Source: Pyronema omphalodes (lineage: Eukaryota > Ascomycota > Pezizomycetes > Pezizales > Pyronemataceae). Taken from it: 64,000 bases of DNA. The first letter of the stretch is position 1. Each line of letters starts with the position of its first letter. Below are positions 1 to 13,163 of this stretch, piece after piece. The translations under genes and the position numbers were made by a program. Under the pieces are notes generated by a model. The model was not told where the DNA came from, made no database searches, and saw only the letters and a program-made list of their open reading frames with translations. Location of the stretch: the NCBI GenBank assembly GCA_024516155.1, contig JAJJXM010000074.1, positions 62,001 to 126,000 of the forward strand, in the 5' to 3' direction.

Positions 1-436
1 TATTACACATTATACATTATCATGAACCGCCACTACAAGACTGCACCCAGTGCACACACCCTAGCCCTGCCAGGTATCCAAAAGAATGTTGAACCTCAAA
101 ACCCACATAACTATTATCATCAAGTCAAACCGTTCATCAACTCTAAAGAAAGACAGAGGACGAAACGGGGTTGAATTATCGCAATTCACCATGCGAAGAC
201 ATGATAAATTATGATATTATCTTGATATCGAATATTGAGGGAGCATTAGTCGACCGCATTGCCGAATTCTTAATGGTGGTCGTTTGGAGTCGAGTGGGAT
301 TCAAGATTTGCCTGAAATCGATTCCCGAAACGTCTCCTCAAAACACCAACGATCCCACCCCTCAGTTTTTTCTTCCCCTTTTTCCGCTCCTGCTCTCAAA
401 ATCCAGCCTCCACTAAACTCGCATTAACCCACTCTT
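1..436. other. Intergenic, downstream of the ligase-like gene
   Basis: This is the 3' side of the minus-strand ligase-like gene. I see no coding region with recognisable protein features. The only sizeable open frame (171-416, plus) has no family signature. It probably contains the ligase 3' UTR, but no clear polyadenylation signal could be assigned. Confidence 0.4.
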
Positions 437-3400
437 TTACGCATCCTCAATCGGAACCCAAACCTCACAAATAAACTCTCTATGCCACTTTCCCGGTTCC
501 GCGAATACCAGCGCTTTATCCCAAATTTCAAAGAGAATCCCAGTTCCATAATCATCCTGCAATGATCCTCCTAATGACTTAAGTAAATGATTAACCGTCT
601 TTGCGATCTTCGGAGCATTTCTATCAACGAGAATAATGCGTCGCTGCTCAAAGATTGAAGAATACACGGAAGGAGTAGAAGGAGTGAAAGGGGTGGAAGG
701 AGTGGAAGGAGTGGAAGGAGTGGAAGGAGTGGAAGGTTGTGTATCCGCACCCCCATGTCCGTCAAGTTCCATTAACATCGGATCAATAGGGATGTCGTTC
801 ATTTCTGATTGCATATTTTCTTCTTGAAGCTGGTTTTCGAATGCAAGCTGTTGTTTCTTCTCCTCCTCTGCCTTTAAAGCGGCAGACATTTCCTGAAGTT
901 CTTTTTCAATATCCTGTCTACAGAAGCCTGTAATCATGGCGCAGCCTTCGGTAAAAAGGGCTTCCATTAGGCTGTCGAATTTCAGGAGAGTTTCGGGGAT
1001 ATAGATGTAGGACCCTTTGATAGGGTTGGTGGAAATGTCCTGGGGTATCCAATTGCTTGAAGTCCCCAGATCGGGAGTTGAGGGTTCGTCAGATGTCGAG
1101 TAGCTTGCAGGGTATGGTGTGTCTGCACGTAAGCTTCGGTCGAAAGGACTTTCTGAGCAGTGGGAAAAAGAAGCAGGTGTTATTGCTACCTCAGAGCTCT
1201 GGGGTTCTGGGGCTTGTAGACAGATAGCCGGGTAGGTTAATGCCGACGGTCCAGGCTGTATATACTGGTTCTCGTTGGTGTTCCCCAATAGCGGCAAGGT
1301 ACCATCTGGAATTCCAGAACTCAGGTATGAGAGAGCTGTATCGGATCCCGAAGTTGGCCAGACGTTTGATTCTGCGAGTTCGAAAAAGATTGTGGGGTAT
1401 TGGAAGTTCGGTTCAGAGGAATGGTCCTCGATCGGGGGTATGTCGGTATCAGGTATATCTCCGACACTCCGAGGTTCATAACGGCTCCTAAATTCACCAT
1501 ACGGAAATGGAAATTTACAGCGTTGTTCTACGAATCGAATATATTTATCGCGTCTCGGCGGCGGTAGCAAATCATGAGGATCAATACGGTACCCGTTATC
1601 ATCATAATAACCTCCATCAGGAAGATCGCCTCTACCATGTTTAGGACCTGCATCAGAACAAATAACCTCCTGTATGACCACTTCTTCCCCGTCCTCTTGC
1701 ACCGTGAACCTTCTTGGGCCATGTGCAAATATCCCTTTCTCAAACCCAACCTTTGTGTATTTGACCCATGGCCCCGGGTCATTAACCGGATGGTCAAATG
1801 GGACATCATAGCTGGTCCATGTCTCCTTGTCGAAAACTCTTGCCATACACATCGGCGTATCGAAGACTACTCTTCGTTGTGTCTTTTTCCCTTTCGCATG
1901 CGGTTTCTTCAGTATTCCAACAATGTTAGAGGTCGCAGGTAAGTGCGAAGGAGGTGGAAGATTATCCTCAACCAGTCTGGCTTTAAAAAGCGGCGGCACA
2001 GGGGAGGAGTCGGTGGGGATAGATGAGCTCGCAGGCGGTTGGTAATTCGAGGATTCCTTTGGAATAACCTCTTCAATGTTTTCGAAGAGGCCAGTAGTGG
2101 ACTTAGCGGTGTTAGCGGGGAATCCAGAAGATACGCTGTCAATAGGCATGGCTTTGCATTTCTTCGAAGGCCTGTACGATAGTGTCTGCAGGTTATCCAT
2201 TCTTCGCTTCCAAGCATTAGATGATAGCCTCTTCCGCCAATCACCTTCTTCCTGCGAATCTCCTTCTTTCATTACAAATGCTGCCATTTCTGCCATTTCA
2301 TCCCAGCTGGTGGCCTCAAGAAATTCACATCCCCATTGAACCTTTGATACACGCGGATGACGCGGAGTGTAGAAATCACAGTTTGTTTGCTTATCGAAGC
2401 CTCCTCCAGTAATTTCGAATACGATAGGTTCTTCAAAGAGAACCTGAGGCTTTGGGAAATCGTGGCTGGGTTGAGTGGGTAAGAGTTTGTAGGACAGCTT
2501 ATCAAACTCGGTCGGACTGAGATGAACGAGACTGCGATAGCCGGTACCACCGTAATTACTGACATCAATAGCGCTCTGAACATTGAGCACCTGGATATCC
2601 CTCTTCGAAATGCTGTACGAGACTTCAAAAACGGGCAACATGACCGCCTTTACCCCCTGCTCTCTCGCCGCTTTCTTATTAGTAATGACAGAGACCAGAA
2701 AGGTATTCAAATCTCCTTCTCCATGTCCAAGTTTCACAGCCCTAGTTAAGCAGCTGCGTCCACCCACGACTGCAAAGTCCAGAGTATCTCCTAGACCTTT
2801 GATGTAATCCTTCTTGAGCTTTACCCAAGCCCCCGGGTTATTCGACCAGAAGCCGTAACCCCTTGCGGATTTATCCACATGGTTGACCTCCGTATTGAAG
2901 TAGGTTGAGTCCAGAGGTTTAAGGATAAATCCCTCCCATCGGTTTCTAATTCCACGGGCAAAGTGCTCACGTAATTCCCTACCCGCTTTATTCTTATCGG
3001 CAGAGAAGTCGAGGGTATAGGACGTGCCTAGCCAGCAGGATCCCTCCCTGGGCGCAACTAGAACATTGGAGAGTTGTTGCTGGCGCAGGGCAAGAGGGAC
3101 ATTGAAGATGAGGGATTCATCATCGTGACGAAGAATGTCAAAAAGGACTAGGCATAGGTGGGAGTCGGGATCAGGCGGCGGGTCATTTGCTGTACCAATT
3201 CGGACACCGCTGCGAGTGACATGTCGGCGGATATGGTCAAATGGTTGGATTGAATTTGTGCGGTTGTTGTAAACAATCTATGGTGCGGTGAATAAGCATG
3301 GTGTGCCTTGGGTGCAGGGGGAGGGGGGGGGGGGGGGGCGGGCAGCTGGGAAGAAGTACCATTTCACCTTCGAGAATGAGTTTTTTCTTGAAGCCGCGTT

Positions 3401-4575
3401 TCCTGGGGTCGTGAATCCTCAATGCATTGTAAAGAGCCTGTTTCAAGGCTGCACGATCGTGGGTAGATTCTTTACCTGATTTGCTGAAGAACCGGATTGA
3501 TGTATTGTTTTGATTTACCTCGATGTGTATCTACATGTCCGTATTAGGTTGCGCACGTCAATCAAATACACACGAAGTAAGACCTACTTGACAGTATTCG
3601 CCATCGTATTTTCTCTCCATGAGGATCTTCCTCTCTCCACAGTGTTTAATTGCCTGTTCACAAGATTGTGCTTTGATGAACTCAGCCCTTCCAACCTTCG
3701 TTCCAACCTCCGGCTTAATGCGTCTTAGCGCTTCTGCCTTATAGTCGTTCCTCCCCTTTGGCATGTGTACCGGGAAAGAGCGAAATTCTGGAGTATAGAG
3801 AATTTGACAGGCTTGGGGAAGATTGTTGTGCACCTGATACAAGTAGGGGAGAAGCCAGTGGTATGAACCAAGGACTTCGTTTTCTACAGAGCCGAACTAT
3901 CAGCGAACCCACAAATTTTAAATTCAGGTGAATAAAAGGAAAAAGGAAAAAGGAAGAAAAGGAAAAAAACACCAAGTACGAGAGGAAATGGAACTAACGA
4001 GGCAACTTCAGATAATCCATGGATTTCAGAACGATGAGAACCGCCCAAGACGCCTCATTTGCTGTCAACCTTGAAAAGACAGGTCGAAGAATATCATGTA
4101 CCGGAATTGATTTATGACACTGCTTCCTGATATTCTCCGACGAGAAGATACACTGAGAGGCTAGAGTATTCAGCATACAATCGAATTCCTCCACCCCCAC
4201 CGAAGCCTCGGGGTCGATAGACTTCTCATCCTCGGTTACATATATCGCCCTGTACACAAGCTGAGCCAGTTCGTGGGCACTTTTACCCCCTTCCCTCAAT
4301 CCATTCCCTCTAATAGTACCCCCTAAAAAGAGAGCCTTCGATAATTCAGATCCCAATTTTTCGCTGCCGAGACCATACACTCTGTCAGGCCTTAAATCTG
4401 GTAATAATGTTGATAAGAGTGCTAAAGTCGCCTGGGGATTCCGTTGAATAAGGTCGCGGTGTTCGAAAAACCAGCGCTGAATGGTTTCACGGGGGTTGCT
4501 GGGATATCTGGGTTCCCGACGATTGAGGGCCGAAAGCAGCTTGGTAACGTGGTGAAATGTAAGGTTGTCCGACAT
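437..4575 (-). CDS. DNA ligase IV-like ATP-dependent DNA ligase domain protein, 4 exons, 1,294 aa
   Basis: Proposed exons, in minus-strand order, are 4575-3999, 3883-3588, 3530-3360 and 3277-437. All junctions keep frame (donors GTTAGT, GTAGGT, GTACTT; acceptors TAG). Residues 1 to about 190 resemble the N-terminal helical domain of ligase IV. The adenylation domain follows: motif I is MERKYDGEYCQ with candidate nucleotidyl lysine K284, then EGEM at 345-348, motif IV EGFILKP at 463-469 and motif V WVKLKKDYI at 499-507. An OB-fold should follow. Residues from about 700 to 1220 are low-complexity, with a TPS repeat near 1196-1219. The last 70 residues look globular and may be BRCT-like, but I cannot show this. 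The family seals nicks using an AMP-lysine intermediate, in nuclear end-joining or repair. Motif I normally reads KxDGxR; here the arginine is tyrosine. It is a ligase IV paralogue rather than a clear LIG4, because canonical tandem BRCTs are not visible. Confidence 0.85.
670..735 (+). repeat. Coding minisatellite, 9-bp unit
   Basis: About seven copies of a GGAGTGGAA-like 9-mer lie inside the last ligase exon. On the minus strand they encode a Thr-Pro-Ser tripeptide repeat near the C-terminus. Length changes here would keep frame. Confidence 0.85.
3318..3338 (+). repeat. Homopolymer G tract inside ligase intron 3
   Basis: A run of about 18 G, broken once near its left end, lies in the intron between the third and fourth ligase exons. 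On the transcribed strand it is a C-rich stretch upstream of the CCATAG acceptor. It is prone to sequencing-length error. Confidence 0.8.
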
Positions 4576-5044
4576 CTTGGATAGCTAAACCTCCCTCAGA
4601 ACGACCTGAGAGAGTGTTCTCCGCGGCTCAACAAGGTGTTCGCACGAGGGGAAAGGGTACTGATTCAATTCACGGGGAGGGGAGTCGCCAGATATGTTGC
4701 TCAGATGCGAAGGCATAACGGAAATTCATTAGTGGGGGTTGGTGACGGTGGATGTCTGTTAACGGCTGACGAGACCTCGGGTGGAGTAAGGTTCCAATTT
4801 AGCTTCAAGAAACGCGTTGCCGGAAGACGCGACGAAGTCTGAAAGACACGCTACCAGGATGCCACCCGTCACCCCTGGTTCGCGTTCCGTTCCAACGCTA
4901 ACTCTTTGTCGTCAGCACCGTAATGGGCCATGGCCGCCCTCCAAACACAGACATCTTGACACCGTTTTTTCCACCATCATCACTAAGACCCAATACATCT
5001 GGATCGCGCTGTAAAAATATGTACTTAAGCACCTCACAAAATCC
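4576..5044. other. Upstream region of the ligase-like gene
   Basis: This holds the presumed promoter and 5' UTR of the minus-strand ligase-like gene. I see no TATA box I would defend and no coding region. Confidence 0.35.
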
Positions 5045-5184
5045 TCAGGGACTTCCAGGTAAAGGCTTCGTACTTCGTCGAAGGCTGATTGAACACCATC
5101 AACGTGGCATTTCAATGTCGTAACGATCGGGCCAGCAATACTAAGGAAGTCAGCAATGACTGCAGCGATTCTAAGCGGATCAAT
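5045..5184 (-). pseudogene. Relic of an NLR N-terminal domain
   Basis: Read on the minus strand from 5184, the translation begins IDPLRIAAVIADFLSIAG and continues to about residue 46 with SAFDEVRSLYLEV. This matches residues 1-46 of the NACHT-ankyrin genes in the right half of the window, which read MDPLSITAAVAGFLSLAG and SAPNEVKSLYLEV. The initiator ATG has become ATT. Similarity stops after about 46 codons and no NACHT or ankyrin part follows. It lies alone, in the opposite orientation to the array and about 18 kb from it. It may be a leftover of transposition, ectopic recombination or an older NLR locus. Confidence 0.8.
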
Positions 5185-6228
5185 GACTCTTCGACAGTGT
5201 TAGTGGTGTGGTAGACCAGGAATACCGTGGACGGCGAGTATTAATATGGCAGTCGAGAACAATGGTTGTCGGTAACAAAGCAATCTGTGCGAAGGTAGGA
5301 CGCAACCCTGTGGACCCCGCATTTCTAATCCATGTCAAGGCTCTGCAGTCCATGCGGATTATGTCATGTGCGACGCTGACGACTGGAAAACGTAGTGAAT
5401 ACTTTCGCCATCAGTTTCACGATAAAGAATACACCGGAATACATGAACTTGAATTAAAGTATATGGTGCTACCCGCCTTGAAATTATGCATCCCTACTTC
5501 TGATTTTCTTCACATTCTTGATTTGGTGAGCCTCTGGTATTACGTTTGTAAGCAATGATTTGCTTGATGTACACACTGAAACTAACTCTCTTTTACGGCT
5601 CTTTCAACCAACCCAAGAAGAACCGAAAAAGCACACTCTGGATGGGTAGCCACATTGAAAGAGCCTCAGCTGTGTCAACTTCAGAAGAGCTGGGATCGAA
5701 TCACTATCCATGATTCTACGTCTTAGCGCTGACTGTTAACCTGAACAAGCCATGTTCCTCGAGTCAATCTATTTATGAGAAAGCCAGCTTTTTACCGACA
5801 CTTCATGACTCAGTATCAAACACTGTGGATACACATATTGCTTTGTTTCAGCCCCTCCCCCCCTCCCCTCTTCCTCTTCAGTTGCGGTAGTTTCCCCGTT
5901 ATCAAGTGTTTTGCTTTCTTTGCACGAGATCTGATGCCAGGATTTAGAATAAATTAAGATTGTGATTGGTACAGCTACTCCCCACAGAAACCGGAACATT
6001 CACTATACTAAAGATAAATAAATCTCTCACTGAACTTTAGTCTGTCAAGTGAAGTTTTCACCTACGCCGTTTCCTAGAACTCATATATAATCATAACGGT
6101 ATATATAAAAAATAAAAGTAAAAACAACAGCAATCTGAGTAACTACTGCCGCCTTAATATTTCTAATCAGACTCCCGAACTCCAAAAAGCAGTTCCCGAA
6201 AAAACTTCCCAAAATAAAACTACTCCTA
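5185..6228. other. Intergenic, no supported gene
   Basis: A 116-codon plus-strand open frame (5208-5558) has no recognisable domain and no conserved partner in the window. The right part should include the 3' UTR of the minus-strand gene that ends at 6229. Confidence 0.35.
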
Positions 6229-8243
6229 CTACCTGCCAGGTATTATAGGTCCCTGTTGCTCCAACTCTCTAGTAATCGTTTCTGCATCATCAAAACAACC
6301 CTCATACTCTTCTTCTACCATTTCCCTCTCAACATCCGAACTGATATAATCTTCCAAAAAACTTAGATCCGTTGATTCCTGCTGCGTTCCGACACTACCT
6401 GCCATCTGACTCGACACTGGAACCACCGGTTGACTCGACTTGGGGTGTGTGTGAGACGTCCGGATGGTATGTTGACTCGATGTCTGAACAACCCGCTGAC
6501 TTGATCCTTGTTTATTCTGACCGCTATGGATCGGAGGCATAGAATCAATTTCACTCATGACTTGAGTATCTGACGGGAAAAAATCAATCAAAGCCGCGGT
6601 TGCTTGAGAGGCGAAGGGAACATCTGGTAGCTCGCTCATAATCGGTGAGGTGTAGGGTATAGGGGAAGATTCTCTTGAATGAATTTCATCCCAAGGGAGA
6701 TCGTCATCAAACATGTCAGGAGACTCGCCCCGTTCGAAACGGCTTTGCCTGGGTGTTCTATTTGGGTCTTTCTCGATTAGGGCCGGAACAGAGGCCGGGG
6801 CTGAGGATGGCGAAGTTTGTTGAGCTTGTTCATCATGTGCAGCTTTCTTCTTTAATTGAGCTGCTTCCAAAGCTTCGATTTCGGCCCAGGGAAAGTCGTC
6901 ATCGTCGTCCAAAAACGATGGAGACTTATTCCGATTGTTGAGCATCTTTTGGAGGGCTGGTGAAGATTTTTGCTGTCGGGCTGCGTGTTCTTGTAGTGCG
7001 GTCGTGAACATACCCCGCCCTTTTGGCGTTTCTGCACCACCTTCATTCGCAATATAGGTATCTTCTACATCATCGATCCTCCTCTCCTTCGCCGGGGGAA
7101 GCACACTGGCTTCATCCTCTTCATCACGGTGTCGAGTCTTAGCAAGAGTAGCGACCGGTGTTACCGGAGATCTTGGGACACTATTCTCCTCAAGTCCAGG
7201 AGGCTGTCGAGTACCCTTTAAAGACCAGAACAGTGGGGCCCTCCTTGGCGTATCGGGCTGACGAATTGGGGATGAGAATTGTGGAATATCAGTGACGCCT
7301 CTTGTAGGCGCAACAAATTTCTTCATAGATCGAAGTCGGCGGGGGCTAGTGAAGCCAGCCAGCGAAACGGTGGGTGTAACTCCTGCGGGCTTCCTCGGGG
7401 TGGTGATATTGATCGATGATGGATGCGCTTTGGGGGCTTCGGAGGATACGAGACGATGTTCCGCCGCAGAGGCGAGCTGCGATGGGTGAGTAGGTGTATC
7501 TGGTTTAGCTGCTATTGGTTCATCCACGATGTCGTCATCGGCGATTTTGTTGTCTTCGTCAATCGTTGTGGAAGTAATGCTGTCAATCGTAGAACGCCGA
7601 TTACGCCGACTCACAGCCTGGGACGAATTGACCGGTGTGGGAAGCATCGGCTGTGCAGGTGGTGTGCGCTTTTCTGTCGGAGCTTCGTGCAAGATCCGTG
7701 GTTCGGGTTCTTCATCTGAGCTATAAGCGCTTCTTATCGACGAAATAGGTTGTGGTGTCTCTGGTATCTCATCGTCAAGATTAAACATCTTGGGTGTAGC
7801 CGGTGCTTCATCATCATTGTCATCTTGTCTAACAGGAACAGTTGATATTTCATCCAACCTGACACCAATATTATCTTCCTTATGGTCCGCATTCGTATCC
7901 TCTTCATTTGTATCCTCCTCATTCGCATCCTCCATCGACGACAGCTTGCTAGGAATAGCTACAGCTTCGTTCCACTCGCGAGCAATTTGTGCCGCCGCCG
8001 GTGACATCGATGGTGTTCCATAGTAGCTCGTCTGAAAATTCGCCCCCATCGGAGTCGCCAATCTAGTCGAAGATGGCGATTGCAATGATTCTCGAGCCCT
8101 CCGTCGTCGCTTGGAGTTGGGAATGAAGCTAAGTCCTGGAACTGCTGTGCAAAAGCTTCTGAAACTGCCGTTAGCAGCTACCAACCATGAGCTGCGACGA
8201 GTAGCATTCACCGGGATTTCTTCAGTGAAGATTCATCCGCCAT
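6229..8243 (-). CDS. Hypothetical acidic, largely disordered protein, 2 exons, 653 aa
   Basis: I do not recognise the family. The proposed start is the ATG at 8243 in a GCCATGG context. Exon 1 (8243-8212) encodes MADESSLKKSR. A 53-nt intron (8211-8159) has donor GTGAAT, branch-like GCTAAC and acceptor TTTCAG. Exon 2 (8158-6229) continues in frame. The open frame beginning at 8211 starts with GTG, which is the donor itself, so it is not the real start. The protein has a basic patch SKRRRRARES near residue 25 that could be a nuclear signal. Long Ser/Thr/Pro/Asp/Glu-rich stretches follow, with several TP or SP sites. Two related acidic motifs are seen, DDFPWAEIEALE and DDLPWDEIHSRE. The tail is rich in acidic residues. 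Disorder and TP sites suggest a nuclear regulatory or scaffold protein, but that is only inference. Confidence 0.7.
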
Positions 8244-9884
8244 GGCTAAAGATTAATGTGATGGGTTCGAGTGATGAGGTCGGTAAGGTGGGGAGGTGTT
8301 CTCGGTGGTGAGCTTCGCGTCGCGTCAGGTGATAGATAGCTTTAGATTGTCCCGGGACGCGTGCTCGGCGCGGGTGCCACTATCGATTAGCGCTGCGGCG
8401 TTGAAGTGTGGCGTACGTCACTGGCCAGCACCGCTTGTTTTCATACATATCAGTCCTGAGAATACCTGCCATCGAACTGATGCACCATGGTACGAATGCA
8501 TCAATGCATAACGCGTCATCAAATCTCATTCCACCGAAATATAAAATGGTAAACTTTCAAAGTCGGCAATTCACGCAAAAACTTCCGCAACCGATAAAAA
8601 ATAATCACCACGAGTCAAATAAAATATCCGATTAGCTTGGACACATATATTTCAACGCTAAATGCAATTTTCAAAGTTAAAATTCTAAAGAAACATAAAC
8701 CCTACCAACGCGTAAGTATTCATAATGTGACGAAAAAACAACTGGCAACACACTTCGGTTGCAGCTTATGATGCCAGTAAAATTAATGCTATTCCCACCA
8801 GGCCTTTGGAGCTTCGGAGGGGCGGTATTCAAATCCGTATTTCACCCGGGCCTTAATCCGACTATTTCGGGAGATCGCACTTTCCAGCGGAGCCTCATTT
8901 TCACGGTGCAGAACCACCGCGCGAAGATCTACCATCTTGAAATAAAAATCCTACATATTAAGATATTTCTGAACTTCACAAAGATTCGTCTTTACCTCAA
9001 CTGCTCTGTAAACCGGATGGGTTTATACATCCAAGATTGCAAAGTCTAGTAATTGGATAATATTCCTGGTAATCAAGAGCATAAGATCGACAAGAAAAGC
9101 TTGGAATTGCGTATGTGTTACTTCACGATGAGTTATTTGATAAGTTAAAGATCAACGTTAAGCCGGCGATCATAGCTTGAAAACTAATTCGGTGAAGATA
9201 CTCTATCAGGCTCGGAAGGAAAATAACAAGTTATCCGACTTACAGGAATATTTTCAAATGCACCTATACAATACCTGATTTCCGTAGAAAAGGCTTACAT
9301 CAATGGCAAATATTGTGGTAAAGAAAGTAATCTTTCACAAGTGTATACAGTATATTGAAATTCAAGTTGACAAATATCGAACGTAAGTTGTTCTCATGGG
9401 TAACCAATCGAGCCGGAGGAAACGGTTATTTTTGGGGTGTCTTGTACTTCACTTCTACTGTTTAAAATCTCAGCCTGCAGTCATTTAAAACAACAACCCG
9501 CGCCATAATTAAAGCCTTAAAACTGAACGCAAATGCAATTTATGCAAAGTCACCGTGATAGCAACATTGAAACCTGCCGGCGATACTGCATAAAAAGCAC
9601 AAACAGGCCACAGTAACCGCAGGTCCGGAGCGGTATTATGATCTTCGAGTCGAGTCGACAGTTCTCATTTAGTCTAATGCGCAAAAACTGCTCATCATGA
9701 CCGAGATTCCAAAACTAGCCGCCACTTACTTTTCATTATGCCCCATCCGATAATTAAACCTGTATCAAGATCTCCAAACACATAAATCCCTCAAATTCAT
9801 GCATATCAATCCAAGAACTCCGAGTCTGCCGGATGTATATCCACATCCCCATCGTGTTCTCGGCTCTTGAAAAAAAAAAGATAA
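8244..9884. other. Intergenic, no supported gene
   Basis: The left edge is the presumed promoter of the divergent minus-strand gene. Beyond that only short open frames without family features are seen. I looked for tRNA-like B-box sequences and found none I could support. Confidence 0.35.
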
Positions 9885-9926
9885 CTCGATAAGCATAAGC
9901 ATGAGCATGAGCACAAGCACAAGCCC
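9885..9926 (+). repeat. Imperfect GCATGA/GCACAA hexamer repeat
   Basis: About six imperfect copies of a hexamer (AAGCAT, GAGCAT, CACAAG) in noncoding DNA. This is simple-sequence DNA with no other role visible. Confidence 0.6.
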
Positions 9927-12900
9927 CGATATAGGTTATACACATCGACATCATACTACATCAAAGCGCAGACCGCACCTATCACCAGGAAAGATCATGC
10001 CACGAATCCTGCAGTGCATATCACAGACTTCGGAAGTTCGGATGCTTATAATCCGGTTCCAGGCTCCAGCTTCCAAGTTTCGAATTCTGCCGAAAGGACT
10101 GCATATAGCCCATGCTCTATAAGTCTCCGGTATATGCAAGGAGCGTTATCGTACTGTCAGAAAGAGATAAGGACTGGTTTTAGGCTTTTAGCCTCTAGGG
10201 CTTATCTATTTGTCTTTCTCACCGGTGATTTCGGTTTTCGGTTTTTGGTGTAGCTGGTGGTTTCAGGGTTTCTTGGTTTGGGGGTACATGATATGCCGTG
10301 CTTGAAAGTTCCAGCTGCAGGATATCTGTCGAAACGGGGATTGAGGGAATAAAATGGAAGTTGGAAGTTGGAACATGGGGCATAGGTAGCAATATCGGTG
10401 GGGGGATCAATATACCATCACTATCTTGGCTGGCTTCACATGAAAAAAGACCAGGAGACGGGGAAACAAGATTTATGCATCATGGGAAAAACGATAAATC
10501 TCCATCGAAATTCTGCTAGTGCATGTATACACACAGCCCCGCAGCTCCACAACGCATGTCGCATCTTTCTCTTCCGGCGTCGTATATCCTAGTATCCTGA
10601 GACAGGAACCGATACAGGCACCGTTACACAGTGACCGCACCACTCTCTTTCTCTAATTTCATATCTCTGGGCTCATGACCTCTTAGTACGGACAGCTTAT
10701 TGGTATAAGCTATCGATAAGTGTCTATTCTCCTCGTCTGCTTCCTCCTCTTCCTCTACTTCCTCTTCCTAATCTTCTTCGTTCACCTCCTCCTCACAGCG
10801 AAAGAAACAGCGGGGTGGGAGGGGGTATATATGCTTCTGCCGCTAGTTCTAATTATGAGCGGTTTTTTTTTTTCTACTTTTGCCGGTTATCCGCATAGTG
10901 GTATGCAGTGTGCAGTGAGTAACCGACGGCCGGTGACCGGTGGCTGCAAACCTTATCCGGATAATATAAGCGGTTGAGATTAGTATCATCGGGGAATCGG
11001 GGGATCCGGTGAGATAATGAAAACTGGGGGGGCTGGGAAATGCCTAAAACGTGGGGGATCGGCTAGCACTTAATAAGGATACCTGGCTGGGTTGAGTTTG
11101 GATAAGATTGTTTTTTATGCTGGGCGAAAATGGTAATAAAGAGAGGTGGGGGAAAATTGTTGAGTTGTTGAGGCATTTGTTATGTCTTGGTATGCGGGTT
11201 GATGTACATATATTGATAACATCTATATACTAGACCAAGTGAGGAAATAATATCCCCCGATAGTAGAACAGGTAAAGTTGAACTATACATACATAAATAT
11301 GCAAAAAAAAGAAAGAGACACTAAAATTTTACCAATGATACAGCGGGACAGCATATGGAAAAGGGAGCCGATGAGCATATGTACATATTTCCAAGGAAAC
11401 TGCAGGCATGCAAGAGGGGTCACATACCTTCAAAATATTCAGGAGGTTGGCTGTGAGCTTTAATATGTATGGGATTCGGTAGTTTTTTAGTGTTGTGCTA
11501 CATGATACATCGTGGCTGTGATGTGAAAATATGTACTCATGAGTCATAAGTCATCATAAGTCATGAGTCATTTGAGGTCCTCCAGTAAGAATCCAAAAAT
11601 GAGAAAGAAAAGAGAAAAAAAAGAATGCAGAGTTACGCAATTGATGATGCAATAATCTAAGATACAATGTCTTTGTTGCCAGAAGTATCGTATGATTGTT
11701 TGTTATTATGTGTGTTCTTATGCATGATGAAAAAAAGGTGACGGAGGATCCGCGGAAGATTGTGGAGATCACGGAGATCATATAGGTTGCCAGGAATTGT
11801 GAATTAGAATCTCTATGCATGAATGACCTACTGACCTAACGCATAGTGTACTATACACGTATTTTGTGAATTTTGTCCTCTGGTGTAAAGGCATAACCGG
11901 TGCCAATAATCACTCCCACAGGTCACGACTCACTACGCTGCACTTTCGGATGGGATGAAGAACAATGCAGTCTTAGCATTGCGGAAAATTTACTCCGAAA
12001 TAATCAAAGTCTGGATATGTTTTTGAAAGCTTGGCGGATTGTTTATCATTGTTCTGAGATTTTGTCCAAATAGCCTGTTCTTAGTTTCGTTGCATAAATG
12101 CAGAGGAGGAGGAGGCGGAGGTTTATGTTACACAAGTGATATATACAAGGCTGAAAACCATGGGGGGGGGGGGGAGGAAGCCTTGTCTAGGGTATCTCGG
12201 CTGATTATCGCAAACTATCGGATCACAACAATATAGAAACAGTATAACCACCATTGAATGCTTACGAAATCTCTGTACAAGGGAAAAAGAAAAAGAAATA
12301 AGATCTATGTAATTATCATTGCAGCTCCTTTTGTTAGGAAAACTTGCGATCTTCATTTTCACGAATCAGTATAGCCCATCTACATATCAGGATGAGGAAT
12401 CGGTATGGGTAGGAATTTTGTCGTGGTTTTGAATGTTTATGAGGTTGTAGGGTTGTATTTCAAGTTTTTTTGGGGGGGGGGTTCAGGATCGGTGTGGATA
12501 ACATGAATAGAGCATTTTAATTTTTGACGGAGGCCGGGAAAGGTGGTTATTGAAAGGATTCGAAATGAAACGAGATAGTGGATACTTGGTTAGATCAATC
12601 AAGATGCTTATATATTAGGTACTTTTATGGAGGAAGCTTGGTTTTCTTTTATGTACTGTGTAATCTTAGTTTTGTGCATGTCTATAGCACCAAGTGTCTG
12701 TATTTAATGACAATCGTTTTTAATACCGGCATTCCGCTTCCTTACTCCGTCAAGAGCATATATTGCTGGCATAACAAAGAAATGCTCCGTCAGATGGTTT
12801 TGTAAGCCTTCCAGTAGCTTGTTTATCATTATTAAATTGTTATTCAACGGTATCTATCGCTAACAACATTGGCCTGTATGGAAAATATAAATTATTTCTG

Positions 12901-13109
12901 AAAAAAAAAAAACTGCAACTCCTTGTAATTATAATAATACATGTCCATAAAACATCAGAAACGTAATTAGTAATAAATAATAAATTATAAACCCCTTACT
13001 CAAACATAGAAAGGATAATCACAAAATAAAAACATCAAGACCCAAACTTCGAATTTTAGAGCATATATGGTGGCATGCGCATAATAACTGTACCCTATCT
13101 CGGCGCATG

Positions 13110-13163
13110 TCATCTCATCTTATCTTATCTCATCTTACCTTCTCTTATCTTATACTGTCTCAT
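13110..13163 (+). repeat. Pyrimidine-rich CTTAT/CATCT repeat
   Basis: Imperfect repeats of CTTAT and CATCT give a one-sided pyrimidine tract of about 50 nt. It is noncoding. Confidence 0.6.

Noticed and set aside
8159..8211. GTG at 8211 as the start of the 6229-8243 gene
   Set aside because: The GTG is the donor of a typical 53-nt intron with branch site and acceptor, and an ATG in good context lies 32 nt upstream in the first exon.
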